Origin: Methylotenera sp.
Lineage (GTDB): Bacteria; Pseudomonadota; Gammaproteobacteria; Burkholderiales; Methylophilaceae
Length of the DNA: 64,000 nucleotides
NCBI GenBank assembly: GCA_005777825.1
Contig: SXLB01000073.1
Location: 24,658 to 88,657, forward strand
Direction of reading: 5' to 3'
Both the position numbers and the translations under genes were made by a program. A model generated the notes under the pieces. The model was given only the letters and a program-made list of their open reading frames with translations. It did no database searches and was not told the origin of the DNA. This document shows positions 22,135-31,747 of the stretch, in pieces (the stretch's first letter is position 1; the number at the start of each line of letters is the position of its first letter).

Positions 22135-23646
22135 ATGCTAAATTATTTCTACCATCATCTCTTGAGTTTTGCGATTTGGTTGCCGGTAGTGGCCGGGGTA
22201 GTGGTGCTTGCAAGCGCCAACGAAAACAAAGCTAACACCACCCGTTGGATAGCCTTGCTTGGCGGCTTGCTCAGCTTTTTGGTGACCATTCCGCTTTACA
22301 CTCAATTTAATTTTGCGGATGGCGGCCTGCAATTTCAAGAAGGCTTTAGCTGGATACCGGCCTTTAACATCAACTACCATTTAGGGGCCGACGGCTTAGC
22401 TGTGCCCTTAATTTTGCTCACCAGCTTCACCACGCTGATAGTGATTATTGCCGCCTGGGAAGTGATAGAAAAGCGCGTGGCGCAATACATGGCTTGTTTC
22501 TTGATTATGAGCGGCTTAATGATAGGGGTGTTCAGCGCGCTGGATGCCATACTCTATTACGTATTCTGGGAAGCGATGCTCATCCCCATGTTCTTGGTGA
22601 TTGGCATTTGGGGTGGCCCTAACCGCGTTTACGCCACGGTTAAATTCTTCCTCTATACCTTGCTCGGTTCACTCTTGATGTTGGTGGCCTTTATCTATTT
22701 GTATTTAAATACCGGTAGCTTTGAAATTGCCGATTTCTACCGTTTTCCTATGCCATTGCAAGTGCAGATTTTAGTGTTCTTGGCTTTCTTTGTGGCCTTT
22801 GCCGTCAAAATTCCCATGTGGCCAGTGCACACCTGGTTGCCTGATGCCCACGTGGAAGCGCCGACAGGCGGTTCCGTGGTGTTGGCGGCGATTGCCCTGA
22901 AACTAGGTGGTTACAGTTTTCTGCGTTTCGCCATGCCCATCGCACCAGATGCGGCACACCATTTAACGCCTTACATGATCAGCTTGTCTTTAATTGCCAT
23001 TGTTTACATTGCCTTGGTGGCCTTGGTGCAAAAAGACATGAAAAAGTTGATTGCCTATTCATCCATCTCACACATGGGTTTCGTGACATTGGGCTTTTTC
23101 TTGTTTAACAACATAGGCCTAGAAGGCGCGATTGTGCAGATGCTTTCGCACGGTTTTATCTCAGCGGCGATGTTCTTGTGCGTGGGCGTCTTATACGACC
23201 GTGTGCACAGCAGGCAAATTGAAGCTTACGGTGGCGTGGCTAATACCATGCCAGCGTTTGCTGCCTTTGCCGTGTTCTTCGCCATGGCCAATACCGGTCT
23301 GCCCGGTACCTCGGGTTTTGTGGGGGAGTTCATGGTGATATTGGGCGCCATACAAATTAATTTTTGGTATGCATTCTTGGCCGCTTTCACCCTGATATTC
23401 GGTGCGGCGTATACCCTTTGGATGGTGAAGCGGGTATTTTATGGGGCGGTGGCTAACGATCAGGTAGCAGCCTTAAGCGATTTAAATAAACGTGAATTTT
23501 TCATCTTGGCTACATTGGCTGTATTGGTGTTGGCTCTTGGCGTATACCCGCAAGCGGTTACCGACATGACCAATGCCACGGTGAATGAACTTCTTACTCA
23601 TTTCGCACAAAGCAAGCTGCCTACCAGCCTGCCAGCAGGTTTATAA
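22135..23646 (+). CDS. nuoM: NADH-quinone oxidoreductase subunit M
   Basis: FWEAMLIPMFLVIGIWGG; PVHTWLPDAHVEAPTGGSVVLAAIALKLGGY. Confidence 0.97.
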   Translation: MLNYFYHHLLSFAIWLPVVAGVVVLASANENKANTTRWIALLGGLLSFLVTIPLYTQFNFADGGLQFQEGFSWIPAFNINYHLGADGLAVPLILLTSFTTLIVIIAAWEVIEKRVAQYMACFLIMSGLMIGVFSALDAILYYVFWEAMLIPMFLVIGIWGGPNRVYATVKFFLYTLLGSLLMLVAFIYLYLNTGSFEIADFYRFPMPLQVQILVFLAFFVAFAVKIPMWPVHTWLPDAHVEAPTGGSVVLAAIALKLGGYSFLRFAMPIAPDAAHHLTPYMISLSLIAIVYIALVALVQKDMKKLIAYSSISHMGFVTLGFFLFNNIGLEGAIVQMLSHGFISAAMFLCVGVLYDRVHSRQIEAYGGVANTMPAFAAFAVFFAMANTGLPGTSGFVGEFMVILGAIQINFWYAFLAAFTLIFGAAYTLWMVKRVFYGAVANDQVAALSDLNKREFFILATLAVLVLALGVYPQAVTDMTNATVNELLTHFAQSKLPTSLPAGL

Positions 23647-23649
23647 GTT

Positions 23650-25098
23650 ATGGAAACGATACGTTACGACCTCATTACCGCCTTGCCTGAGCTGATTGTG
23701 CTGTGCATGGCCATGGTGATTTTATTGACTGACTTGTTCATCTCACCAGCCAGACGCATGGTGATATACAGCATGGCGCAGTTGACCTTATTGGCCGCCG
23801 CTTACTTTAGTTTTTCTAGCCATGCACCGAGTGTCAGCACCGCATTTAGCGGAGCGTTTATCGACGACGCGATGGCGGATGTGCTGAAGCTCATGATGTA
23901 CCTTGGTACCTCGTTTATTTTCGTATACAGCAGGCAATACCTGCAGCATCGCGGCATGTTCCGTGGCGAGTTTTACGCCTTGGTCTTGTTCTCATTATTG
24001 GGCATGATGATCATGGTGTCAGGTCAAAGCATGCTAACGCTGTACGTGGGTTTAGAACTGCTGTCCCTTAGCTTGTATGCCTTGGTGGCGATGGACCGAG
24101 ATAACGCTAAGGCCACTGAAGCCGCCATGAAGTATTTTGTCTTGGGTGCCCTGGCGTCGGGTATGCTGTTGTACGGCATGAGCATGGTGTATGGCATGAC
24201 CGGCAGCTTGAACTTGGCTGAAATTAATATGGCTTTAATGTCGGGCGCTAAGATCCATGCCGTCATGATATTAGGCTTGGTCTTTATCGTTGCTGGCTTG
24301 GCCTTTAAATTGGGTGCCGTGCCTTTCCAAATGTGGGTGCCGGATGTCTATGAAGGCTCACCTACTGCCGTGACCATGTTAATCAGTTCGGTGCCTAAGT
24401 TAGCCGCCTTTGCCTTCGTTATTCGGATGTTGGTGCAGGCTTTGCCAACGCTAGCGGTCGATTGGCAGCAAATGCTGATGATCATGGCGGTGCTGTCCAT
24501 ACTGATAGGTAACATCACGGCCATTGCGCAAACCAATCTAAAGCGTATGTTGGCTTACTCGACTATTTCACATATCGGTTTTGTCTTATACGGTTTAATG
24601 AGCGCGACCATGAACGGCTTTATTTTTGCCATGTTCTACGTGGTCAGCTATGTGCTGATGACGCTAGCCGGTTTCGGGATTATTTTACTGCTGTCACGCC
24701 CAGGCTTTGAAGCCGACAAGCTCGATGACCTTAAAGGCCTCAATCAACGCAGCCCATGGCACGCTTTTTTGATGTTGATTGTGATGTTCAGCATGGCCGG
24801 TGTGCCACCTACATTGGGCTTCTATGCAAAGTTTAGCGTATTGCAAGCGGCCTTGGCAGCGGGCTATATTTGGTTGGTGGTGTTCGCCGTGTTAATGGCC
24901 GTGATAGGAGCGTTTTATTACCTACGCGTCATCAAGTTGATGTATTTTGATGACCCCTTGGATACGCATGCCATCAGCGCGCCCATGGACACACGCGTCG
25001 TGTTGGGCTTCAATGCCTTGGCTTTATTGGTGATAGGGTTGATGCCAGAAAAGCTTATGGAGATCTGCATTTACGCCATCACCAGCAGCTTGAGTTAA
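23650..25098 (+). CDS. nuoN: NADH-quinone oxidoreductase subunit N
   Basis: VGLELLSLSLYALVAM; WVPDVYEGSPTAVTMLISSVPKLAAFA. Confidence 0.97.
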   Translation: METIRYDLITALPELIVLCMAMVILLTDLFISPARRMVIYSMAQLTLLAAAYFSFSSHAPSVSTAFSGAFIDDAMADVLKLMMYLGTSFIFVYSRQYLQHRGMFRGEFYALVLFSLLGMMIMVSGQSMLTLYVGLELLSLSLYALVAMDRDNAKATEAAMKYFVLGALASGMLLYGMSMVYGMTGSLNLAEINMALMSGAKIHAVMILGLVFIVAGLAFKLGAVPFQMWVPDVYEGSPTAVTMLISSVPKLAAFAFVIRMLVQALPTLAVDWQQMLMIMAVLSILIGNITAIAQTNLKRMLAYSTISHIGFVLYGLMSATMNGFIFAMFYVVSYVLMTLAGFGIILLLSRPGFEADKLDDLKGLNQRSPWHAFLMLIVMFSMAGVPPTLGFYAKFSVLQAALAAGYIWLVVFAVLMAVIGAFYYLRVIKLMYFDDPLDTHAISAPMDTRVVLGFNALALLVIGLMPEKLMEICIYAITSSLS

Positions 25099-25129
25099 AC
25101 GACTCATTTGATACGCTAGCCCGTCAACC

Positions 25130-25705
25130 ATGCTCACCACGCTTAATGACCTGACGGAAAGCTGCATCACTACTGAAACCATACGTAGCGGTGGCATGTT
25201 AACCCTAAAGGTAGACCAAGTGGCGTTGCCTAGCGGCCGCACCGGCCAGCGCGAATACGTGGTTCACCCAGGCGCGTCGGTAGTCGTCGCGCTATTGCCA
25301 AACGGCCATGTCTTGCTGGAAAAACAATTCCGCTACCCCTTGCATCAAGTCTTTATAGAATTGCCGGCCGGTAAAATCGATGCATCGGAACCGCCTTTGC
25401 TAACGGCGCAGCGCGAGCTGTTGGAAGAAACCGGTTACAGCGCAAAAGAATGGGTGGCATTGGGTAGGCAACACCCTTGCATAGGTTATTCAGACGAAGT
25501 CATCCATATGTATTTGGCCGTAGGTTTAATGGCGGGCCAGCACAAGCGTGACGAAGACGAGGCGTTGGAACTGTTCGATCTGAGTTTATCCGATTGCCTA
25601 GGCTTAATAAAAAGCGGTCAAATTAGCGACGGCAAAACCATGCTGGCTTTGTTTATGGCGGAGCGGTATCTGGCCGAGCACCCGCATTTATTAGCCGCTG
25701 GCTAA
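25130..25705 (+). CDS. NUDIX hydrolase, ADP-ribose pyrophosphatase type
   Basis: NUDIX box: GKIDASEPPLLTAQRELLEETGYSA. Confidence 0.88.
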   Translation: MLTTLNDLTESCITTETIRSGGMLTLKVDQVALPSGRTGQREYVVHPGASVVVALLPNGHVLLEKQFRYPLHQVFIELPAGKIDASEPPLLTAQRELLEETGYSAKEWVALGRQHPCIGYSDEVIHMYLAVGLMAGQHKRDEDEALELFDLSLSDCLGLIKSGQISDGKTMLALFMAERYLAEHPHLLAAG

Positions 25706-25718
25706 AACAGAGGCGCCC

Positions 25719-26576
25719 TTGGCTAAGATACTCATAGTCGGTTGCGGTGATTTAGGCTTGGCCATAGCCGATCTTTTAGCTAATAAGCACGCGGTATTTG
25801 GTTTAAGGCGGCAGTCACAAGGCCGGTCATTACAGGGTCAGTCATCTAATTTCAGCATGTTGCAAGGCGATGTCACCGACCCAGCCAGCCTGCAAATTTT
25901 GCATGCGCTCAAACCCGAATTGATTCTTTATTGCGTGGCTGCGGATGCGCAAACCGATGCGGCCTATCAGGCGCAATATGTAATGGGCTTAGCTAATGTG
26001 TTGGCAACTCAGCGGGAAAACACGGCATTGCGCCATGTGTTTTTTGTTTCCAGCACGCGCGTCTATGGTCAAGATGCAGGCGAGTGCTTAGACGATGCTA
26101 CACCGGCTAGTCCGGTGGATTTTGGTGGGCAGCGTTTGTTGGAAGCGGAGCAATTGTTAAAAAGCCTGGCATGCCCAGCCACGGCTTTGCGTTTGTCTGG
26201 GATCTACGGCCCAGGCCGTCTACGCATGATTAATTTGGCTAAAAACCAAACCTGGCCTATGCAAAACACGTGGAGTAATCGTATACACCGTGACGACGCA
26301 GCGGCCTTTACGGTTTATTTGATGGAGCAAGTGTTGGCTGCTAAGGCTGTCTTAGCATGCTACATAGTCAGTGATGCTACTCCCGTTTCGCTTTATACGG
26401 TTTTGGCTTGGTTGGCCGAGCAATTGCAGTTAACCAAGCCGGAAAATTGGCAGCAAGTTGCTAAATCGGGCAAGCGTCTTAGCAGCCGGTTGATGCAGGC
26501 TAGTGGTTATAAATTACGCTACCCAAATTACCAAGCCGGTTATCAAACCTTGTTGCATGATCAGCCCCAGGAATGA
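25719..26576 (+). CDS. NAD-dependent epimerase/dehydratase (SDR) family protein
   Basis: N-terminal GCGDLGLAIADLL nucleotide-binding motif; SSTRVYGQ; LRLSGIYGPGR. Confidence 0.8.
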   Translation: MAKILIVGCGDLGLAIADLLANKHAVFGLRRQSQGRSLQGQSSNFSMLQGDVTDPASLQILHALKPELILYCVAADAQTDAAYQAQYVMGLANVLATQRENTALRHVFFVSSTRVYGQDAGECLDDATPASPVDFGGQRLLEAEQLLKSLACPATALRLSGIYGPGRLRMINLAKNQTWPMQNTWSNRIHRDDAAAFTVYLMEQVLAAKAVLACYIVSDATPVSLYTVLAWLAEQLQLTKPENWQQVAKSGKRLSSRLMQASGYKLRYPNYQAGYQTLLHDQPQE

Positions 26577-26710
26577 GGCTTATGCGCTTGCATGTTTGCC
26601 AATAGCCATCTAGAAGGTTTGCGCCCAAGGCCACAATCAGCTAAAATCGCGCTCTGTTTGAATTTAAGCCAAATGGTTGCTTTAAGCGCTTAAAAAAACC
26701 TAAAAAACAC

Positions 26711-26787
26711 AGGCGGTTAGCTCAGTTGGTTAGAGCGCTTGGTCGACATCCAAGAGGTCAGCAGTTCGAGTCTGCTACTGCCTACCA
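26711..26787 (+). tRNA. tRNA-Val (anticodon GAC)
   Basis: Cloverleaf: AGGCGGT/ACTGCCT acceptor, D arm GCTC..GAGC, anticodon arm CTTGG-TCGACAT-CCAAG, T arm AGCAG-TTCGAGT-CTGCT, encoded CCA end. Confidence 0.95.
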
Positions 26788-26820
26788 GTAACATGTTTTA
26801 AGTAGTCCTAAGTAGTCCAC

Positions 26821-26846
26821 AAAACCAGCCTAAGTGCTGGTTTTTT
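26821..26846 (+). terminator. Rho-independent terminator downstream of tRNA-Val
   Basis: AAAACCAGC CTAAGT GCTGGTTTTTT. Confidence 0.75.
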
Positions 26847-26908
26847 AATGACTATTTGTCTTGTATCGTCCAAAGAGTTGCTATCACAGCCTAAATAATT
26901 TACAGTAT

Positions 26909-26953
26909 AATTTACGGTATTTTGAAAATACCGTATTTAAAATACCGTAAATT
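26909..26953. promoter_or_regulatory. Inverted-repeat operator or arm-type recombinase sites upstream of int
   Basis: Perfect 15-bp arms AATTTACGGTATTTT (26909-26923) / AAAATACCGTAAATT (26939-26953), with a third copy AAAATACCGTA at 26925-26935. Confidence 0.8.
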
Positions 26954-26973
26954 GTCGATTGTGAGGTTGCCTA

Positions 26974-28194
26974 ATGGCTTTAACCGATATTGCAGTGAAA
27001 AGTAGCAAGCCTAAAGAAAAGGCTTACAAGCTAAGTGATGGCAACGGCTTGTATTTATTTGTCAGTCCAGCAGGTGGTAAATTATGGCGATATGACTATG
27101 CCTTTAATGGCACACGAAAAACGCTTGCGCTTGGTAAATATCCTCTTATGACTTTGTTAGAGGCGCGTGAGGCGCACTTGCAGGCGCGTAAAGGCATAGC
27201 GGCTGGCAGAGACCCTGGCGATTTGAAAAAGCAAACCAAAGCCGATAGCGCAATTAATAATGCCAATACTTTTGAAGTGTGGGCTATTCAATGGCTGGCA
27301 CATTGGCGGGTAGGTAAAAGTCCACGCCATGCCGATATTATTAGCAAACGATTAACGGCTAATGTACTGCCTGTTTTAGGCGCGATGCCAATACTAGATA
27401 TTACAGCGGTTGATATTGCTAATGTAATGCGTGGCATAGCAGGGCGTGGCGCTTTAGATGTTGCTACAAGCGCTTACCAAACCATTAGCCAAATATTCCG
27501 CTATGCGATTGCTAACGATGCAACCGCACGGATTGCCCGCAACCCTGCAACCGATATTAAGCCTAGTGATATTGTTCAATCGCGCCCTGTGGTAAATCAA
27601 GCCCGTGTCGATATTAAAGAGCTACCTGTTTTATTGCGGGCGATTGATACCAGCGAAACAAGAGCGGTGACACGCATTGCCATTAAGTTAATGGCTTTAA
27701 CTTTTGTGCGTACTAGCGAGCTGATAGGCGCAGAATGGCACGAAATAGACTTAGAAGCTAAACAATGGCGCATTACAGCCGAGCGCATGAAAATGAAAAC
27801 ACCGCATATTGTGCCATTGGCACAGCAAGCGGTTGAATTGCTAACAACACTTAAAGACATAACAGGCTGGAGTACGTTTTTATTCCCACACCAGCACGAC
27901 CCTAAAAAAACCATGAGTAACAATACCATTTTGCAAGCCCTTAAGCGCATGGGCTATCAAGGCAAAATGACTGGCCACGGCTTTAGGGGTATTGCCAGCA
28001 CGGGGTTGCATGAGCAAGGTTACGCGCATGAACATATCGAGCTACAGCTTGCCCATGCGCCCCGCAATGCAGTAAGTGCGGCTTACAATCATGCGCTATA
28101 TTTACATCCACGCACGGTGATGATGCAGCAATGGGCGGATTATTTAGATGAACTCAAAGCCGGTGCAAAAATAATAGAATTTAAAAAGGCGTAA
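26974..28194 (+). CDS. Tyrosine recombinase/integrase, P4-type with N-terminal Arm-DNA-binding (DUF4102) domain
   Basis: ALTDIAVKSSKPKEKAYKLSDGNGLYLFVSPAGGKLWRYDY; catalytic VRTSELIGAEW, HGFRGIASTGLHEQG, HAPRNAVSAAYNHALY. Confidence 0.95.
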   Translation: MALTDIAVKSSKPKEKAYKLSDGNGLYLFVSPAGGKLWRYDYAFNGTRKTLALGKYPLMTLLEAREAHLQARKGIAAGRDPGDLKKQTKADSAINNANTFEVWAIQWLAHWRVGKSPRHADIISKRLTANVLPVLGAMPILDITAVDIANVMRGIAGRGALDVATSAYQTISQIFRYAIANDATARIARNPATDIKPSDIVQSRPVVNQARVDIKELPVLLRAIDTSETRAVTRIAIKLMALTFVRTSELIGAEWHEIDLEAKQWRITAERMKMKTPHIVPLAQQAVELLTTLKDITGWSTFLFPHQHDPKKTMSNNTILQALKRMGYQGKMTGHGFRGIASTGLHEQGYAHEHIELQLAHAPRNAVSAAYNHALYLHPRTVMMQQWADYLDELKAGAKIIEFKKA

Positions 28195-28343
28195 GGGTAA
28201 AAGCTTGGGCAATTGAACTGAAGCCTTATTTAGTACAAATAATGTAGTAAACCTTAAAATTGAAGGCACCGTGTTAATAATGGTAAGATAGCAAAAAATT
28301 TTTGTAAAAAAACAATAGGCGTGAAAACCCCAAGCAAACTATT

Positions 28344-28363
28344 ACAGCACAGCACAGCACAGC
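28344..28363 (+). repeat. Pentanucleotide tandem repeat (ACAGC)x4 immediately upstream of a surface-protein start codon
   Basis: ACAGC ACAGC ACAGC ACAGC GCGCCT ATG. Confidence 0.9.
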
Positions 28364-28369
28364 GCGCCT

Positions 28370-31300
28370 ATGCCTAAGTTCAATAAGCCCATCCTTGCCG
28401 GCTTATTGGCCTTGCTTCTTTTCTCGCTTCCCTTTGGATTTGCCCAAAGCGCCGATGAAATCAGCCTGCCCGATTTAGGCGAACCTGCGCTTAACAGTGC
28501 CTCCGTGCAACCCAACATCAGTGCCCAAGGCGCAGGTTTTACTTACCATGACAGCAGCAATGGCAAACGTATCACCCTTACCCCGCAATACACTACCGAT
28601 AACGGCACGACCATAGGCGGCAGCTTCGCCGGTCCGCTGGCTAAAAGTATGGCGGTGGGGGTATTGCTGTCTGTTGGTTCGGATAAGAACGAATGGTTAC
28701 TCAACACTGGCTTTGATTTAAGTAGCAATCAACGCTTTATCTTCTCGGTGGGGCAGTTACGGCAAAAACAAAACTTTAACTTTAATTCTTCAGACACCCA
28801 AAAAACCCAAATCAGACAAAACAATGTTGCTGCCAGTTACCAATACTATTTAGCTAAGAACTGGCTTAATGCCGCTGAGGTGGATGCGTATATCAGCAAC
28901 ACCAACAGCGTCAATTTAAGCGATAAAACCTACTTCACCGATACCACGTCTTTGTATGAACTGTGGAGTGACCCACGTCGTATTGCTGGGGGCCGTGTCA
29001 GTGGCGTGCAAGGTCGCTTGGTATTTACCCCAACGGCCCAATCCAACCTTAAGCTAGGCTTCGGTGGCGAGCGCCTGGAGTATGACTTATTAAGCGGTAA
29101 CGACCGTGCCACCCGTGCCACCGGCAGCGCCGAATTCAATCAACGCCTGGACCAAGGTTTTAACTTCCGCGCATCCGTCAATGCCGGTGCTGCGCAAAAT
29201 CGGTATGCCTTAGGCCTAGCTAAAAGCTTTAAAGACGCCCAACTGGGTATTGATGTGGCGACCATTCAAGGTCGTAACAACACCTTTAATGACCAACAAG
29301 TGATGCTCAGTTACACCCAAAGCTTTGGTAGCAATGCCAGCACACCACTGAACCTAACATCTAACACCGACCAAAACCTCAACCAAACCCCCAACCAAAC
29401 CCCCAACCCTGTAGACGCAGCAGGCGCACCGATTCATTCGCCCGCTATGAATACAACAGCGACTGACGACACTGCCACGCCTTGGGCCAGCTCTTTGGTT
29501 GACCAAGTGGCGCGCCGCCCCAGTTTCTTGCCTGCCCAAGCAGTGGCTAAAGTTGATATGACGACCACCCCAACACGGCTCATTGCCATTGATAAGATGG
29601 CAGTGCCCGTGGGTAGCAGCATCAACACGGTCACGGGTAATTTAATTGCACCCACTGGTACTACTGTATCCGTGATTGCGGGCATCACCAAGAATGGTGC
29701 TGCCTTTACCAATGGGGGCCAATTTGCCTTATCCGATAGCACCAATCTTGTCATTAATCCTAAGCTCATTGCGCACCCGGCCGTGGGCATTACGGACACT
29801 TACATCGTCACTATGGGCAACAGTTCCGGTGGCGGCACTACCTTAGCCACCATTACGGTGGTTCATGGCTCAACACACATCATCAGCGTGGTCATGAGCC
29901 ATCGGCTTGCTCAAACAATCAGCTTCGCTACTTTATCTGCCAAGGTCATTACCGATGCTACTTTTAATCTAAGCGCTACGGCCAGTTCAGGGTTAGCGGT
30001 AAGCTTTACTTCTAACAGTAGCTCGGTTTGTACGCTATCAGGGAATACCGTGATTTTAGTGGCCATCGGCACTTGCTCCATTACCGCCAGTCAAGCGGGC
30101 AATGCGGAGTACAGTGCGGCCGCCAGTGTGACGCAAACCTTTAGCGTGAATGTTATGCCTACCTTAACTGGTTTTGCTTTAAGTTCATCCAGCGTGATGT
30201 TGGGCGCAACCGCCCCTACTATTACCGCACCGACTTCCGCTAGCAGTGGAGCGATTACCTACACCAGTAGCAATCCTGCTGTCGCAACCATCAGCGGTAG
30301 CATTATTACCATCGTGGGGGTGGGCACCACCACGTTTACTGCCACCCAAGCGGCTAACGGCAATTATGCCAGCGCTACCGCTACCGCAAGCTTGACGGTA
30401 ACCGCTGTACCCATTGAAGCGCCCGTAGCTCCGCCGGTTCTTCCAACGCAACCGACACCCACCTTTAGCCCAGTAGCGGGTCCCATTGCCTTTGGTAGCA
30501 CGGTGACCATTGCATCAGCCAACGCGGATGCGATTTACTACACCACTAATGGTGCAGATCCAACGATTGCATCCACCAACCAAGCCACCACGGCGTTAGT
30601 GATTAATGCCGGTGTGACCGTTAAAGCCCTGGCTGTGCGTGCGGGTTACCCTAACAGTGCTATTGGCACGGCGACCTATACGCAAGCGATGGCCACGGCA
30701 CCTGCCGTCATCACCTTAGCAGTGGGCGACGCGCAGCCTGTGGGCGGGGTGACCAATGTGACCATACCAATTGCCGGTGACACGGATAGCACCGGTGCCG
30801 TTACCGGTTGGGTGACGACCACGGCTGATAAGATTAAATTTACGGTCACTGCGGGTGCAGCAGGCACGTCTACCATCACCATCAACGGCGGGGCTTACAC
30901 CAGTGGTGCGGCTTACACCATTGGTGCAGTCGGTACACTTACCATTGTTGTGACCACGACGGAAGCGGGTAAAACCAATGCGGTGCGTACCTTTAGTGTG
31001 GGTGTGACGGGTGATTACATCATACATGGCGGACTCACTTGGGCGCCTATAAATACAACAGTAGCAAATTGGTCTGCCGCTTCATCAACTTGTAGCAGTT
31101 TAAGCAATGCGGTTTTTGCCTCTGGTTGGCGTCAAGCAACTGTTACGGAACTTTTAGCACTACGTAACGATAGCCTTGTTGTTGGCACGCCAGTTTACCC
31201 AGCTGGCTGGGGCGTTCTTAATGGCATCCCAAATGCTGGCTTCTCGACTGCCGGTGTATGGACGTCTACGGTATCTGCTGCGCCATACGCTAATGGTAAT

Positions 31301-31396
31301 TGGCACGACTATGTTGCTCTGAATCTGGCTGCTGGTGGCACTGGCCCCGCTGTAAACAGTATCGCCAATGCCTATACGGCGTGTGTTCACCCATAG
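28370..31396 (+). CDS. Large modular exported protein: signal peptide, N-terminal beta-strand-rich (barrel-like) region, Ig-like repeats, CHB_HEX-like domain, C-terminal DUF1566/Lcl-like domain
   Basis: Signal peptide MPKFNKPILAGLLALLLFSLPFGFAQSA; alternating-residue beta-strand pattern to about residue 320; Pro/Gln/Asn linker; SAKVITDATFNLSATASSGLAVSFTS..CTLSG Ig-like; IAFGSTVTIASANADAIYYTTNGADPT; C-terminal GWRQATVTELLALRND..WTSTV..ACVHP. Confidence 0.7.
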   Translation: MPKFNKPILAGLLALLLFSLPFGFAQSADEISLPDLGEPALNSASVQPNISAQGAGFTYHDSSNGKRITLTPQYTTDNGTTIGGSFAGPLAKSMAVGVLLSVGSDKNEWLLNTGFDLSSNQRFIFSVGQLRQKQNFNFNSSDTQKTQIRQNNVAASYQYYLAKNWLNAAEVDAYISNTNSVNLSDKTYFTDTTSLYELWSDPRRIAGGRVSGVQGRLVFTPTAQSNLKLGFGGERLEYDLLSGNDRATRATGSAEFNQRLDQGFNFRASVNAGAAQNRYALGLAKSFKDAQLGIDVATIQGRNNTFNDQQVMLSYTQSFGSNASTPLNLTSNTDQNLNQTPNQTPNPVDAAGAPIHSPAMNTTATDDTATPWASSLVDQVARRPSFLPAQAVAKVDMTTTPTRLIAIDKMAVPVGSSINTVTGNLIAPTGTTVSVIAGITKNGAAFTNGGQFALSDSTNLVINPKLIAHPAVGITDTYIVTMGNSSGGGTTLATITVVHGSTHIISVVMSHRLAQTISFATLSAKVITDATFNLSATASSGLAVSFTSNSSSVCTLSGNTVILVAIGTCSITASQAGNAEYSAAASVTQTFSVNVMPTLTGFALSSSSVMLGATAPTITAPTSASSGAITYTSSNPAVATISGSIITIVGVGTTTFTATQAANGNYASATATASLTVTAVPIEAPVAPPVLPTQPTPTFSPVAGPIAFGSTVTIASANADAIYYTTNGADPTIASTNQATTALVINAGVTVKALAVRAGYPNSAIGTATYTQAMATAPAVITLAVGDAQPVGGVTNVTIPIAGDTDSTGAVTGWVTTTADKIKFTVTAGAAGTSTITINGGAYTSGAAYTIGAVGTLTIVVTTTEAGKTNAVRTFSVGVTGDYIIHGGLTWAPINTTVANWSAASSTCSSLSNAVFASGWRQATVTELLALRNDSLVVGTPVYPAGWGVLNGIPNAGFSTAGVWTSTVSAAPYANGNWHDYVALNLAAGGTGPAVNSIANAYTACVHP

Positions 31397-31533
31397 TTTT
31401 AACGTGTGAATAAGGCGCTTGCACGCATGAATAACCTGTATTAGCAGATGTGTTCTAAGGGGATGCTCTCGTGTTATTACGGTCTATATTTGAATGTTGA
31501 GCAAGCATTTGGGATGAGGCAACCATTAATTAG

Positions 31534-31629
31534 CTAAAGCCCAGCCAAATCTTGCTGCCCAGCTTTAATTTTCTGCCGCGCTTTCTCAACTTTGATGGCT
31601 TTCTGTGTATTTTCAACCTGAGTTTGCAT
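31534..31629 (-). other. Possible 31-aa ORF or gene remnant in gap between cargo and replication genes
   Basis: Minus strand reads MQTQVENTQKAIKVEKARQKIKAGQQDLAGL*; the frame stays open further upstream without an obvious start. Confidence 0.25.
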
Positions 31630-31747
31630 GGATACAATTCTCGCCTTCTCGGACGTAAGTGATTTTTTTAGCGAGTGATTACTGTGAGTTTGGAAACCAT
31701 GAAAATTGTAAGAGCATTACCGAGATTAGATATTTAACATACGGCGA

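Noticed and set aside
28344-28363. ACAGC repeat as a CRISPR-like or integron-type repeat
   Set aside because: Only a 5-bp unit with four contiguous copies and no spacers; a simple sequence repeat.
29354-29799. Antisense ORFs within the 1008-aa surface-protein gene
   Set aside because: Low-complexity readings opposite a repetitive coding region; the plus-strand frame is clearly the coding one.
28370-31396. Possible diversity-generating retroelement target because of the lectin-like C-terminus
   Set aside because: No reverse transcriptase or template repeat is recognisable in the window.
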